Origin: Mediterranea sp. (in: CFB group bacteria)
GTDB taxonomy: Bacteria > Bacteroidota > Bacteroidia > Bacteroidales > Bacteroidaceae
Reading direction: 5' to 3'
Assembly: GCA_031261785.1 (NCBI GenBank)
Contig: JAISIZ010000106.1
Location: 1-38,010, forward strand
DNA length: 38,010 nt
Shown: piece by piece, positions 19,029-26,949 of the stretch
Layout: every line of letters begins with the position of its first letter
Numbering within the stretch: the stretch's first letter is position 1
The notes under the pieces: generated by a model
The model's database searches: none
What the model saw: only the letters and a program-made list of their open reading frames with translations
What the model was told of the DNA's origin: nothing
Program-made: the position numbers and the translations under genes

Positions 19029-20177
19029 ATGAAAATCAAGATAAGAAACGCTTTCGCGTCCACCCTGCTCGCGGCCTGCTGCGTCGCCCTGACCACGGCG
19101 TGCGGCGAGGACGACGAAGTCTACACCAACAAAGTATATGTGAACAACCCCTCCAAAGTGGGCACCATCCTGCTGAAGGGTACGCTGGACAACGCCAGCA
19201 TGGACATCGAGACCAAGATGGGCATGCCCGAGGAAGCTGACGTGCGAGTGACCTACCAGGCCTCGCCCGACCTCGTGGAACATTACAACGGCGCCTACTA
19301 CGACCACGCCGTGCTCATGCCCGCCGAATGCTACGAGATAGCCGACCCCGTAGCCACCATCAACCAGGGTTCCGTCAGAGGCAACGACGTGACAGTGAAT
19401 TTCAAGAACCTCTCCACCCTGGACAAGAGCCTCGTCTACGTCTTGCCCGTAAGCATCTGCCAGTCCGATGTCAGCGTGCTGCAAAGCGCCAAAGCCATCT
19501 ACTTCGTGGCCAAGGAGGGCGCGCTCATCAACACTGCCGCCAACATCACCTCCAATTACCTCGCACTCGACAATCCGTCCGGAGCCGCGGCCTTGGGAGG
19601 ACTGGAACAGCTCACGGCCGAGGCCCTCGTCCGCGTCTCCAAGTTTGGTAAGCTCATCAGCACCATCATGGGCATTGAGGGCAGCTTCCTCATCCGCATT
19701 GGCGACTCCGGCCTGCCCGACAACCAGATACAGCTGGCCTGCTCCAACAACGTCACCGATCCCGGCTGGACCATCAACACCGGCGAGTGGACGCATATCG
19801 CCCTCACCTACGACAAGTCGACCGGAGAGGTCAACGTCTACCTCAACGGCAAGAAGATGGCGTCCAAGACCACCAGCTTCAGGGGCAACGTCAACTGGAA
19901 CTCTCCGGAGTTCTACATCGGCAAGTCGTACGACGACCAGCGGTGGCTCGAAGGAGAGATCAGCGAATGCCGCGTGTGGAACCGCGTGCTCACCAGCGAA
20001 GAGATCAACGCGCCCTACCACTTCTACGCTGTCGACCCCGCCAGCGAAGGATTGGTAGCCTACTGGAAGTTCGACGAGGGAGCCGGCAAGACCATCAAGG
20101 ACCACGCCAACGGCTACGGTATCACGGCACACGCCGACCCCGTCTGGAAGACCGTATCGCTTCCCGAGAAGAAATAA
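19029..20177 (+). CDS. DUF1735-LamG surface lipoprotein (PUL 1)
   Basis: A 382-residue lipoprotein (LTTACGED, Cys25). The N-terminal half (about 30-165) matches DUF1735, the 'BT_3987-like' beta-sandwich, with VTYQASPDLVEHYNG and VYVLPVSI. The C-terminal half (about 175-375) is a concanavalin/LamG-type lectin fold: INTGEWTHIALTYDKSTGEV, NVYLNGKKMAS, FYIGKSYDDQ, ISECRVWNRVLTSEEI and LVAYWKFDEGAGKTI are all textbook LamG blocks. Such proteins bind glycan at the cell surface in PULs. It starts 8 bases after the preceding gene and ends 35 bases before the GH18 enzyme. The in-frame extension upstream (to 18690) is not coding; the ATG at 19029 gives the lipoprotein signal. Confidence 0.88.
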   Translation: MKIKIRNAFASTLLAACCVALTTACGEDDEVYTNKVYVNNPSKVGTILLKGTLDNASMDIETKMGMPEEADVRVTYQASPDLVEHYNGAYYDHAVLMPAECYEIADPVATINQGSVRGNDVTVNFKNLSTLDKSLVYVLPVSICQSDVSVLQSAKAIYFVAKEGALINTAANITSNYLALDNPSGAAALGGLEQLTAEALVRVSKFGKLISTIMGIEGSFLIRIGDSGLPDNQIQLACSNNVTDPGWTINTGEWTHIALTYDKSTGEVNVYLNGKKMASKTTSFRGNVNWNSPEFYIGKSYDDQRWLEGEISECRVWNRVLTSEEINAPYHFYAVDPASEGLVAYWKFDEGAGKTIKDHANGYGITAHADPVWKTVSLPEKK

Positions 20178-20212
20178 CGCCCTTTTTTTAACCCCGATAA
20201 TATAGAAGAATT

Positions 20213-21628
20213 ATGAGACCCATCAGAAATAGCAACCTCGCCGTGGCACTAGCGTTACTCCTGGCCGGTGGCACGATGGCCGCTTGCGCCGACGACATCG
20301 TCATCGGCAACGTCGACCAGGACAATTACGCCACCCATACCGGCGGAGAATCCCTGGCATACGTCGCCGATCAAGACGGCAACCAGCAATATTCCACCGC
20401 CGAATTTCGCGGCTCGGGCAGCACCACGCTCTTCCTGAAGACCGCGAAGAGCGATGGAGCCGACAACCTTATCGCCTATACCTACGACAAGGCCGCCCTC
20501 GACGCCTACAACACCGCCACGGGCAACGCCTACGAGGCCATGCCCCAAGCGCTCGTCACCCTGCCCGACGGTGGGGCCGACCTGCTTCCCGCCGGGCAGA
20601 AGAGATCGGCCGGCATCGCCGTCGGCTACCAGTCAGGTCCCGAGCTTGACGCCGGCAAGAGCTACGTCATACCCTTGCGCGTCAGCATCACCTCGGGCAA
20701 CCTGAAGCTGCCCGAAGGCACCGGTACCCACCTCATCTTCGTCAAGGATCTCACCGGCACCCCCGACTGCGCGAAGGCCAGCGGCGTGAAACTCTTCAGC
20801 TGCATGGAGGTGAACGGCACCAACCCGCTCAACAACCTCTGCTTCACCCTCAAGAACAGCGGCAAGTACATGGTCGACTACGTCATACTCTTCTCTTCCA
20901 ACATCAACTACGATGCGGCCAGGGGACGTGCGTACCTCTTCCACAACGAGAACGTGCAAGCCATCCTCAGCAACCGGGAGAAGTACCTCAAGCCGCTCAA
21001 GGACCGGGGCATGAAGGTCATACTCAGCATCCTCGGCAACCACGACCGCGCGGGCGTGGCCAACCTCTCGGAGGAGATGGCGCGCGACTTCGCCCGCGAG
21101 GTGAAGGCCACCTGCGACGCTTACGACCTCGATGGCGTCTTTCTCGACGACGAGTACTCGGAGTACATCACGCCCCCGCCCCCCGGCTTCGTCAGCCCCT
21201 CGAACGCCGCCGCCGCACGCCTTTACTACGAGATACACAAGCTACAGCCCGACCGCGCAAACATCGCCTACGTCTACTCCCGCACCAGCAGCCTGCCGGC
21301 CGTGGAAGACCTGGAATCCGGCTACTTTGTCGACTACGCCCTCCACGATTACGGGGGAAGCTACGACCTGAGCAGCCAGTATCCCGGCATGCCCAAGGAG
21401 CGCATGGGACTCCACTCGCAGGAGTTCGCGCGAGGCAGATGGGCCTCGGAGACCAACCTGCAAAACATGAGGGCCAACGGATACCTCGCGCACATGATAT
21501 TCGCCATGAGTCCCACCACCGGCAATTTCCAGTCGCAACAGCTCCCCGCCATGGAGAAGATAGCCCGGGCACTATACGACGACGAGTGCGTGTACGACGG
21601 ACAACCGTACCAAGTAGACTGGAAGTAA
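20213..21628 (+). CDS. GH18 endo-beta-N-acetylglucosaminidase, DUF1735-containing lipoprotein (PUL 1)
   Basis: A 471-residue surface lipoprotein (TMAACADD, Cys25). Residues about 30-180 form a DUF1735 domain; 190-470 form a GH18 barrel. The catalytic motif is DLDGVFLDDEYSEY (305-318): Asp312 stabilises the oxazoline intermediate and Glu314 is the acid; the second Asp of the canonical DxxDxDxE is Phe310. Strand motifs VDYVILFSSNINYD, MKVILSILGNHDRAG, ANIAYVYSRTS and GYLAHMIFAMSPTTG fit the EndoH/EndoF-like branch, which splits the chitobiose core of N-glycans. From memory, the B. thetaiotaomicron enzyme BT3987 also has its catalytic pair at D312/E314, consistent with close homology. It is the only glycosidase in this PUL. 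Confidence 0.92.
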   Translation: MRPIRNSNLAVALALLLAGGTMAACADDIVIGNVDQDNYATHTGGESLAYVADQDGNQQYSTAEFRGSGSTTLFLKTAKSDGADNLIAYTYDKAALDAYNTATGNAYEAMPQALVTLPDGGADLLPAGQKRSAGIAVGYQSGPELDAGKSYVIPLRVSITSGNLKLPEGTGTHLIFVKDLTGTPDCAKASGVKLFSCMEVNGTNPLNNLCFTLKNSGKYMVDYVILFSSNINYDAARGRAYLFHNENVQAILSNREKYLKPLKDRGMKVILSILGNHDRAGVANLSEEMARDFAREVKATCDAYDLDGVFLDDEYSEYITPPPPGFVSPSNAAAARLYYEIHKLQPDRANIAYVYSRTSSLPAVEDLESGYFVDYALHDYGGSYDLSSQYPGMPKERMGLHSQEFARGRWASETNLQNMRANGYLAHMIFAMSPTTGNFQSQQLPAMEKIARALYDDECVYDGQPYQVDWK

Positions 21629-21647
21629 CCACTAATCATTCATTGAC

Positions 21648-22640
21648 ATGCATTTACTAAGAAAAACTTATCGATTCCTGCTCTGCCTCGCCATGCTCGC
21701 GGGTGCCGGAGCTTGCGGCGACGACAATGGCGCCAGCCCTGTAGAACCCGTCACCCCTCCAAGCCCCGGGCTGGAGGTACCCACGGACGTACTGCGAGTG
21801 AAGAACGGAGAAGCCCTGACCCTACAGGTCACCCAAGGCGGAGGCGACTACAACGTCTTCTCGCTCGACCCCTCCGTGGCCACGGCCACGATAGTCGACG
21901 GCCAGATAGAGATACAGGGCGTGGAAGTGGGGCAGACGGCCATCATCGTCTCCGACAGCGGAGGATACTACCGCAAGGTGCCCGTGTCGGTCTATGTCTA
22001 CGAGACGATAACGATCGACAAGACCGAGATAGACCTCGTCGCCTTGCTGGGCAACGTGGCTTTCGCCAGCGCGCAAGTGACGCAGGGCAACGGAGGATAC
22101 TCCATCGCCTCGAGCGACACCCGCGTCACGGCCATGATCGCCGACGACGGCTCCATCGCCATGAGCGCCACCTCCAAGCCCGACGACTACACCGCCACGC
22201 TCACCGTGACCGACAAGTCGGGACTGACCGCCACCATCCTCGTCACCGTGAAAGCCTCGTACGAACCCTTCACCGAGGAAGACCTGGCCGACATCAAGGC
22301 CGACGCCACCCGTACATATATCCTCGACGGCTACCAGAGCAACTACATGGGCTACGGGAAGAGCGTCAACGCGGACAACGGCGACGGCACCATCAGCTAC
22401 GGATGGCAGTACGCCCCCATCAGCTGGCTCACGTACCGCTTCAAGATCACCTTCACCGGCGACAAGACGGTAGGCAAGAAGACCGATGCCCTGCTCGACT
22501 ACACCATGTACATGGGCGACACTTACAACGTCCCCATCGACTTGGAAATCATCCAGGCCGACGCCACCAACATCTGGGGCGTGTTCACCTTCGTGCTCGA
22601 CGAAGCCATACACTATGGATACTTCCGCGACACGCTGTAA
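21648..22640 (+). CDS. Ig-like (BIG2-type) surface lipoprotein, last gene of PUL 1
   Basis: A 330-residue lipoprotein (LAGAGACGDD, Cys23) with a Pro-rich linker (VEPVTPPSPG). Two tandem beta-sandwich repeats follow, each with the pattern 'T-L-Q-V-T-Q-G-G-G-D-Y-N-V-F-S' / 'A-Q-V-T-Q-G-N-G-G-Y-S-I-A-S' (about 55-125 and 140-205), a bacterial Ig-like arrangement. The last 120 residues (YILDGYQSNYMGYG...YGYFRDTL) form a separate domain I do not recognise. Its place as the last gene of the operon suggests an additional surface glycan-binding or scaffold role. A terminator hairpin follows 95 bases after the stop. Confidence 0.75.
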   Translation: MHLLRKTYRFLLCLAMLAGAGACGDDNGASPVEPVTPPSPGLEVPTDVLRVKNGEALTLQVTQGGGDYNVFSLDPSVATATIVDGQIEIQGVEVGQTAIIVSDSGGYYRKVPVSVYVYETITIDKTEIDLVALLGNVAFASAQVTQGNGGYSIASSDTRVTAMIADDGSIAMSATSKPDDYTATLTVTDKSGLTATILVTVKASYEPFTEEDLADIKADATRTYILDGYQSNYMGYGKSVNADNGDGTISYGWQYAPISWLTYRFKITFTGDKTVGKKTDALLDYTMYMGDTYNVPIDLEIIQADATNIWGVFTFVLDEAIHYGYFRDTL

Positions 22641-22734
22641 GAACGAACCGCGAACAGCCGCGTAATATTCAGGATACGATCCCCGTCCACGTAGCGCGGC
22701 GGGTGCCCAGGGCATAGCGATTGAGATGGGGAAA

Positions 22735-22768
22735 GAGGGCGGAACGAGAATGATCCCGTTCCGCCCTC
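22735..22768. terminator. Hairpin terminator after PUL 1
   Basis: GAGGGCGGAACG pairs perfectly with CGTTCCGCCCTC around a 10-base loop. The downstream sequence AATCATT has only a short T-run, so termination strength is uncertain. Confidence 0.65.
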
Positions 22769-22885
22769 AATCATTAGAAGAATGTTTCATCGTTCACGAA
22801 AGGCAAGGAGCGAGCCTTGGCGCATGCAGCGATATTCTACATGTTTTGCGGGCTATATTACATGCTCCGTTCGCTACGGATTTCG

Positions 22886-22893
22886 TATTTTCG
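22886..22893 (+). promoter_or_regulatory. -7 box for the esterase-deacetylase fusion gene
   Basis: TATTTTCG, one base off TAnnTTTG, 50 bases before the ATG at 22944. Confidence 0.4.
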
Positions 22894-22943
22894 CGGTGTC
22901 CTTACCGACATCGGCATTCACCCAATAAACTAAAAACGTTACC

Positions 22944-25136
22944 ATGTATCGATCAATCCTCTCCATCCTGCTCGTAGTCTTCGGATTCGTCACCGGATTG
23001 GCGCAGACCCCGAAATCGGTATCCATCCTGGGCGATTCGTACTCCACCTTCGAGGGGTACGTGTGGCCTGCCACCAACGCGGTCTGGTACACCCCCGGTC
23101 CTTACCACGACACGGACGTGGTCTCCGTCGACCAAACGTGGTGGGACCAGCTCGTCCGCGAAAGCGGCTATCGTCTTTGCGTAAACAACTCTTTCTCGGG
23201 TTCCACCGTATGCGACACGGGCTACAACGGGGAAGATTATTCCGACCGCTCCTTCATCGCCCGCATGGATAAGCTGGGGAATCCCGACATCATCTTCATT
23301 TATGGCGCCACCAACGATTCGTGGGCGAATGTCCCGCTGGGCGAATACAAGTATGAGGGGTGGAGCAAGGAGGAGCTGTACCAGTTCCGGCCGGCGATGG
23401 CGTACATGCTCCACTACATGACGGAGCGATACGCCGACGCCGACATCTACTTCTTGCTGAACACCGACCTGAAGGAGGAGATCAAGGAGGCGGTCAGGAC
23501 GGTTTGCTCACGTTACGAGATAGATTGCGTGGAGATCGCGGACATGGACAAGAAGAGTGGACATCCCTCCATCAAGGGGATGCGCCAGATTTGCGAACAG
23601 CTGAAAGGCATACTCCCGGCGGAAGCTTCCGCCCAGTCGCCAACGGTAAGCGTGACCCGATTCGCGGGCGACCGCCAAGCGGCGCTAAGCCTGACTTTCG
23701 ACGATGGCCTGCAGGAACACTACACGTTGGTCGCTCCCCATCTGGATCGCTACGCGCTGAAAGGTACGTTTGGCATCAACGGCAAATACATGGGCGACAT
23801 CGACGACCATTACGCGCCCCGCATGACATGGGATGAGTGTCGGCAAATGGCTCGCGACGGCCATGAAATCAATAATCACACCTGGAGCCATCCGAACCTC
23901 CATGACCAGGATTCAATCACGATTGTACGCGAAATAGCGATGAACGACTCCGCGATGATGGCCGAGCTGGGCTTCACCTCCCGTAGCGTGCTCTATCCGT
24001 TCAATGGCTACAACGACCTGGCGCGCCGTCTCAGCGAGCGGGGTAAGGTAGGTTCACGCCTCTATCAGTTCGCCTTGGGACAGCGAAACTCCGGATGCAC
24101 GCCCAAATCGATCGACAAATATCTCGACGGCCTGATTGAAAAAGGCGCGTGGGGCATCACCATGACGCATGGCATCTACACGGCGTGGGACCAATGGGAC
24201 GAGCCATGGGCGTTGTGGGACTTCTTCCGCGACCTGGCTTTCAGGCAAGATTCGGTGTGGGTCGATACCTTCTCCGCCATACAGGCTTACACGAAAGCGC
24301 GCGACGCGGTCGGGCTGACCACCCGTCGACACGGCGACACGCTCGTCATCTCCCCCTCCCTAAGCCTCGACAGCGCCATCTTCCGCGGCCCGCTCACCCT
24401 GAGGATAGCGGGCACGGACCGGAATCGGCCTCTCCGGGCGACGCAGGATGGAAGAAAGCTCCAGGTCAGCTTCCGGGACGACTATTCCACCGTCGACATC
24501 GACCCTTACGGCTCTCCCATCGAGGTGAGCTACGCGGCGGACGATGCGCTCCGGGGCAAGAAACTTTGCGTCATCGGCGATAGCTATGTCTACAACCATG
24601 CGCGTCCGGCTTCGGAGACTTGGCACGCCAAGGTGGCGGCCAAGCACGGCATGGCGTACGAAAACTTAGGGCGCAACGGCAACAGCATCGCTTTCGAGCG
24701 CGACGGCAGATGGGGCGCTCCCATGTATCAACGCTACACCGTGATTCCCAAAGACGCTGACTACATACTCCTCATCGCCGGCCATAACGACGCCTACATC
24801 GTGAACGAAGACATCGCCCGGCAAGAGGTGCTGCGCCAGCGTCTCGACGAACTACTGGGCGGATTGGAACGGGAATATCCCCACGCCAAGATAGGCTGGG
24901 TCACTCCATGGAACGTGGCGTACAAAGGTTTTCCCGCCACGCTGGGCATCATCAGGGAAGTGTGCCGCGCGCACGGCGTCAAGGTGCTGGATGCCGCGCG
25001 CACCAGTGGCATCCGCCCCAACGACCCCGCTTTCCGTGCCCGCTACTTCCAGCGAGGTGACGACACCGCCCATCTCAACAATGCCGGTCACGACCTGCTG
25101 GTACGTTGGGGGGAACAGTTCCTGATGGGACTGTAA
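22944..25136 (+). CDS. Secreted SGNH hydrolase-polysaccharide deacetylase-SGNH hydrolase triple fusion
   Basis: A 730-residue secreted protein (signal peptide 1-20, GFVTGLAQ). Domain 1 (about 24-225): SGNH esterase with GDSYS (Ser32), GATND at 121-125 and a terminal His in SGHPS (His207). Domain 2 (about 235-455): NodB/CE4-like polysaccharide deacetylase with TFDDG at 251-255 and HTWSH (His312, His316) as the metal-binding pair, then YPFNGYND as motif 3. A beta-rich linker spans about 460-535. Domain 3 (about 538-730): second SGNH esterase with GDSYV (Ser547), GHND at 613-616 and DDTAH at 706-710. All three sites look complete. The likely job is removing several acyl or N-acetyl groups from one complex glycan in the periplasm. 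It follows PUL 1 but has its own promoter and a terminator before it. Confidence 0.9.
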   Translation: MYRSILSILLVVFGFVTGLAQTPKSVSILGDSYSTFEGYVWPATNAVWYTPGPYHDTDVVSVDQTWWDQLVRESGYRLCVNNSFSGSTVCDTGYNGEDYSDRSFIARMDKLGNPDIIFIYGATNDSWANVPLGEYKYEGWSKEELYQFRPAMAYMLHYMTERYADADIYFLLNTDLKEEIKEAVRTVCSRYEIDCVEIADMDKKSGHPSIKGMRQICEQLKGILPAEASAQSPTVSVTRFAGDRQAALSLTFDDGLQEHYTLVAPHLDRYALKGTFGINGKYMGDIDDHYAPRMTWDECRQMARDGHEINNHTWSHPNLHDQDSITIVREIAMNDSAMMAELGFTSRSVLYPFNGYNDLARRLSERGKVGSRLYQFALGQRNSGCTPKSIDKYLDGLIEKGAWGITMTHGIYTAWDQWDEPWALWDFFRDLAFRQDSVWVDTFSAIQAYTKARDAVGLTTRRHGDTLVISPSLSLDSAIFRGPLTLRIAGTDRNRPLRATQDGRKLQVSFRDDYSTVDIDPYGSPIEVSYAADDALRGKKLCVIGDSYVYNHARPASETWHAKVAAKHGMAYENLGRNGNSIAFERDGRWGAPMYQRYTVIPKDADYILLIAGHNDAYIVNEDIARQEVLRQRLDELLGGLEREYPHAKIGWVTPWNVAYKGFPATLGIIREVCRAHGVKVLDAARTSGIRPNDPAFRARYFQRGDDTAHLNNAGHDLLVRWGEQFLMGL

Positions 25137-25437
25137 GCCCTAAACCACATAATCCGGTTTGGCCAAGATTTACCCGATGACTACGGGATACCGGGAATAT
25201 CCCGTGTCTATACCAGAACCGCAAATCTACCTCTGGGCATGAAGCCCGTGTCGCCGCAGGAAGGTGAGTCAATCCGGGCGTGGATAGAAACGGCTATATA
25301 CTTGGAAGTAGGACAAGTTACTCCGTCGCCCTCCTCGCGGAGGATCGTGATTGGAAAGTCTATCCATACTCTTAGGGGAGGAGGACTCAGTTCGCGAAAC
25401 ATGCAGTAGAGAGTGGGTGATTTTCCCACCCCCTATC
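25137..25437. other. Gene-free stretch after the triple-fusion gene
   Basis: No convincing gene. It contains the inverted 13-base core TTTGGCCAAGATT (25158-25170), also found upstream of the DUF4143 gene, a hairpin CGGGATA/TATCCCG (25184-25204) that may end the fusion-gene transcript, and a short GGGTG/CACCC hairpin next to the susD fragment. A minus-strand frame of 73 codons here has no recognisable features. Confidence 0.4.
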
Positions 25438-25562
25438 AGTTCCAGCCCAGGTTCTGGTGTCCTTGCAGCGCGGGGTGGCTTGCATCTCTTTCAGGGGGAT
25501 GGGCCAGAGCAGGATATACTCGGGCAGAACGTCCTGCTTCGTGAACCCGGCTGGTTTGTTCT
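25438..25562 (-). pseudogene. 3'-end fragment of susD (duplicate of 27244-27369)
   Basis: 125 bases align with the last 42 codons of the susD gene at 27242, with scattered substitutions and a 1-base deletion (GCGGGGTGG against GCGGGGCTGG) that breaks the frame; the stop codon is also lost. Similarity begins exactly at the end of the gene and ends abruptly after TTGTTCT. Fragment and intact gene are in the same orientation and bracket the AT-rich toxin-antitoxin island. Confidence 0.9.
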
Positions 25563-25658
25563 ATTACCTTCTTCGTATGCTTCTTGAGCTGCTATTCCCC
25601 TTGTCAACGTGTCCACTGGAAGCCTTGTCAACTCTGAACTTGAGTACTTGAGAAAGTC

Positions 25659-25787
25659 AAACCGATCGAAGTCCGATTGGAACAGCCTATCTTGTATAAT
25701 GCGGTATTTCTCAAACCCTGATTCCGCATGGCTGTTAGCCTCTTCCGCGAATATCCGGCCAGCGTCAAGAAGCACGGGACGGTCCTC
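25659..25787 (-). pseudogene. C-terminal remnant of a RhuM-family protein
   Basis: Read on the minus strand directly after, and in frame with, the antitoxin stop codon, 43 codons give EDRPVLLDAGRIFAEEAN then FEKYRIIQDRLFQSDFDRF, the conserved C-terminal block of the RhuM (virulence protein) family. There is no start and no N-terminal part; after FDRF the sequence diverges. It is therefore a remnant carried in the island, indicating that the toxin-antitoxin genes once lay next to a rhuM gene. RhuM proteins often accompany mobile elements. Confidence 0.7.
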
Positions 25788-26102
25788 TTACCACAAAGCG
25801 ACCTGCCCAATATCTCCAAATTCCAGCTTGGCACTGATATCCATTGCTTTGAAAATACGGGCAATGGTGTGAAGAGTGAGATTCTTCCCATTCTCTATGC
25901 GAGAGATTTGTGCCCTTTGGACACCTATCAGTTCACCCAACTCTTCTTGTGTGAGATTCTTTGACAGGCGTGCTTTCTTGATGGCTTCTCCCACCAAGAA
26001 GGCTTGTAGATCATCCTCGAATTTATCTCTTCGAGGAGTTCCCTTGATGCCTATATGTTTATCCAGAATCTCTTCTTCGGTAAAGAATTTCATTTCTTTC
26101 AT
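25788..26102 (-). CDS. HigA-like HTH antitoxin
   Basis: A 104-residue DNA-binding antitoxin. The HTH_XRE (Cro/CI) domain covers about 36-95: KKARLSKNLTQEELGELIGV for helices 1-3 and QRAQISRIENGKNLTLHTIA for the recognition part. The N-terminal 35 residues are charged and likely contact the toxin. It follows the toxin gene with a 4-base overlap, the order typical of higBA, and should neutralise the toxin and repress the shared promoter. GC content is low compared with the flanking SusD and esterase genes. Confidence 0.9.
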   Translation of the reverse strand: MKEMKFFTEEEILDKHIGIKGTPRRDKFEDDLQAFLVGEAIKKARLSKNLTQEELGELIGVQRAQISRIENGKNLTLHTIARIFKAMDISAKLEFGDIGQVALW

Positions 26103-26458
26103 CGTTTTATCTTTCTAAATTTAAAATATGCTTTCCTAATCGTCTCCGCTTTGGTAATCTCTTTAGGAGGCGTTTTTTGCGTCTTCTTGATGAAGCCATG
26201 GGTTACTATTACTAAAGTGTTGATGCTTTCTGTCTTATCCCAGAAAGCCAACAGTCTATATTGCGCCTTGTTGTAGAGCGTTCTAAATTCCCAAATATCG
26301 GTATGTTCCAGTTTCTTAAAAAGTTCTGGATCGATCACATATTTGGATTTTGTGATGGTATAGACAATTTTCTCCATTACTTGAATCGGTAATTGATGAA
26401 GAAAGTTGTCCGCATCCTCAGAGTATATCACTTGAAATCTTTCCTTGTCGCTCCGCAT
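26099..26458 (-). CDS. HigB/RelE-like toxin (phage Gp49-like)
   Basis: A 119-residue mRNA-interferase-like toxin of the RelE/ParE superfamily, Gp49-like (HigB) branch. Typical blocks: LFKKLEHTDIWEFRTLYN (about 63-80), YRLLAFWDK, LVIVTHGFIKKTQKTPPKEI (about 81-101) and a final basic helix KAETIRKAYFKFRKIKR. Such toxins cut mRNA on the ribosome. It is first in the operon and is followed by the antitoxin with a 4-base overlap. A consensus promoter box lies 27 bases upstream of the start. Confidence 0.9.
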   Translation of the reverse strand: MRSDKERFQVIYSEDADNFLHQLPIQVMEKIVYTITKSKYVIDPELFKKLEHTDIWEFRTLYNKAQYRLLAFWDKTESINTLVIVTHGFIKKTQKTPPKEITKAETIRKAYFKFRKIKR

Positions 26459-26484
26459 AGTTCCTAATTACTATCTTATGAGTG

Positions 26485-26492
26485 CAAAGGTA
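26485..26492 (-). promoter_or_regulatory. -7 box for the toxin-antitoxin operon
   Basis: TACCTTTG on the minus strand fits TAnnTTTG exactly, 26 bases upstream of the toxin ATG. A TTTG lies 23 bases further upstream and may be the -33 element. Confidence 0.65.
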
Positions 26493-26593
26493 TAAAATAG
26501 TTCCGTATATAGAAACAAAGACGATATTTTTCGGAATCATGGGCAGAAGTCCATGTCCGCAGGAGAGGGGCATTCCGTTATCTTCCTTGGTTT

Positions 26594-26760
26594 ACTCGCC
26601 AACTCATCCTACGTGTATTCACCTGTTACACGGGCGTTTACTCATCAGTCTCTCTCAACGTTCACCTCTCGCCACCCGGGTGACGAGCGATGAACGATAG
26701 AGGGAACTAATAAATGTACGGCCGTGTGTAAGCGGGTAGACGCAGGGCGAGTTGGTGAGT
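26594..26760. repeat. 167-bp imperfect palindrome in the toxin-antitoxin island
   Basis: The two halves are inverted copies about 26677. The centre is the near-perfect hairpin CGTTCA-CCT-CTCG-C-CACCC / GGGTG-A-CGAG-CGA-TGAACG (26659-26696). Pairing continues outwards with several bulges: TCTCTC with GAGGGA, TTTA with TAAAT, TTACAC with GTGTAA, CCTACG with CGCAGG, and ACTCGCCAACTC (26594) with GAGTTGGTGAGT (ending 26760). The whole element has no ORF. It resembles in size, but not in sequence, the palindrome at 2716-2888 of the other AT-rich island. Confidence 0.75.
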
Positions 26761-26796
26761 GCGCACAGGGCGTGACCAGCGAGCGAATAAGGAGTA

Positions 26797-26949
26797 ATGT
26801 CTTTCAATATGAAGACAAAGCAGGATCCTGTATTGGCGGATTTGTCAGAACTCTTAGGTCCTCATTTCTCAAATTTGTCTGATGATTATGATGATGTGTT
26901 AGAGAGACCTTTCATTAAATATGCGAGAAAATTCTATAAGATGGATTGA
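26797..26949 (+). CDS. Small ORF of 50 codons, unknown
   Basis: Starts MSFNMKTKQDPVLADLSELL and ends FIKYARKFYKMD, with an acidic middle (LSDDYDDVLER). A strong Shine-Dalgarno-like AAGGAG lies 3 bases before the ATG, unusual in this window where most genes lack one. Codon use and composition are AT-rich like the toxin-antitoxin genes. No family recognised. It lies 36 bases after the 167-bp palindrome and on the opposite strand to the toxin operon. It could be a genuine small protein or the end of an eroded gene. Confidence 0.45.
   Translation: MSFNMKTKQDPVLADLSELLGPHFSNLSDDYDDVLERPFIKYARKFYKMD

Noticed and set aside
26594..26760. Integron attC site
   Set aside because: Size and palindromic form fit, but the outer core sites do not match RYYYAAC/GTTRRRY and no integron integrase is in the window.
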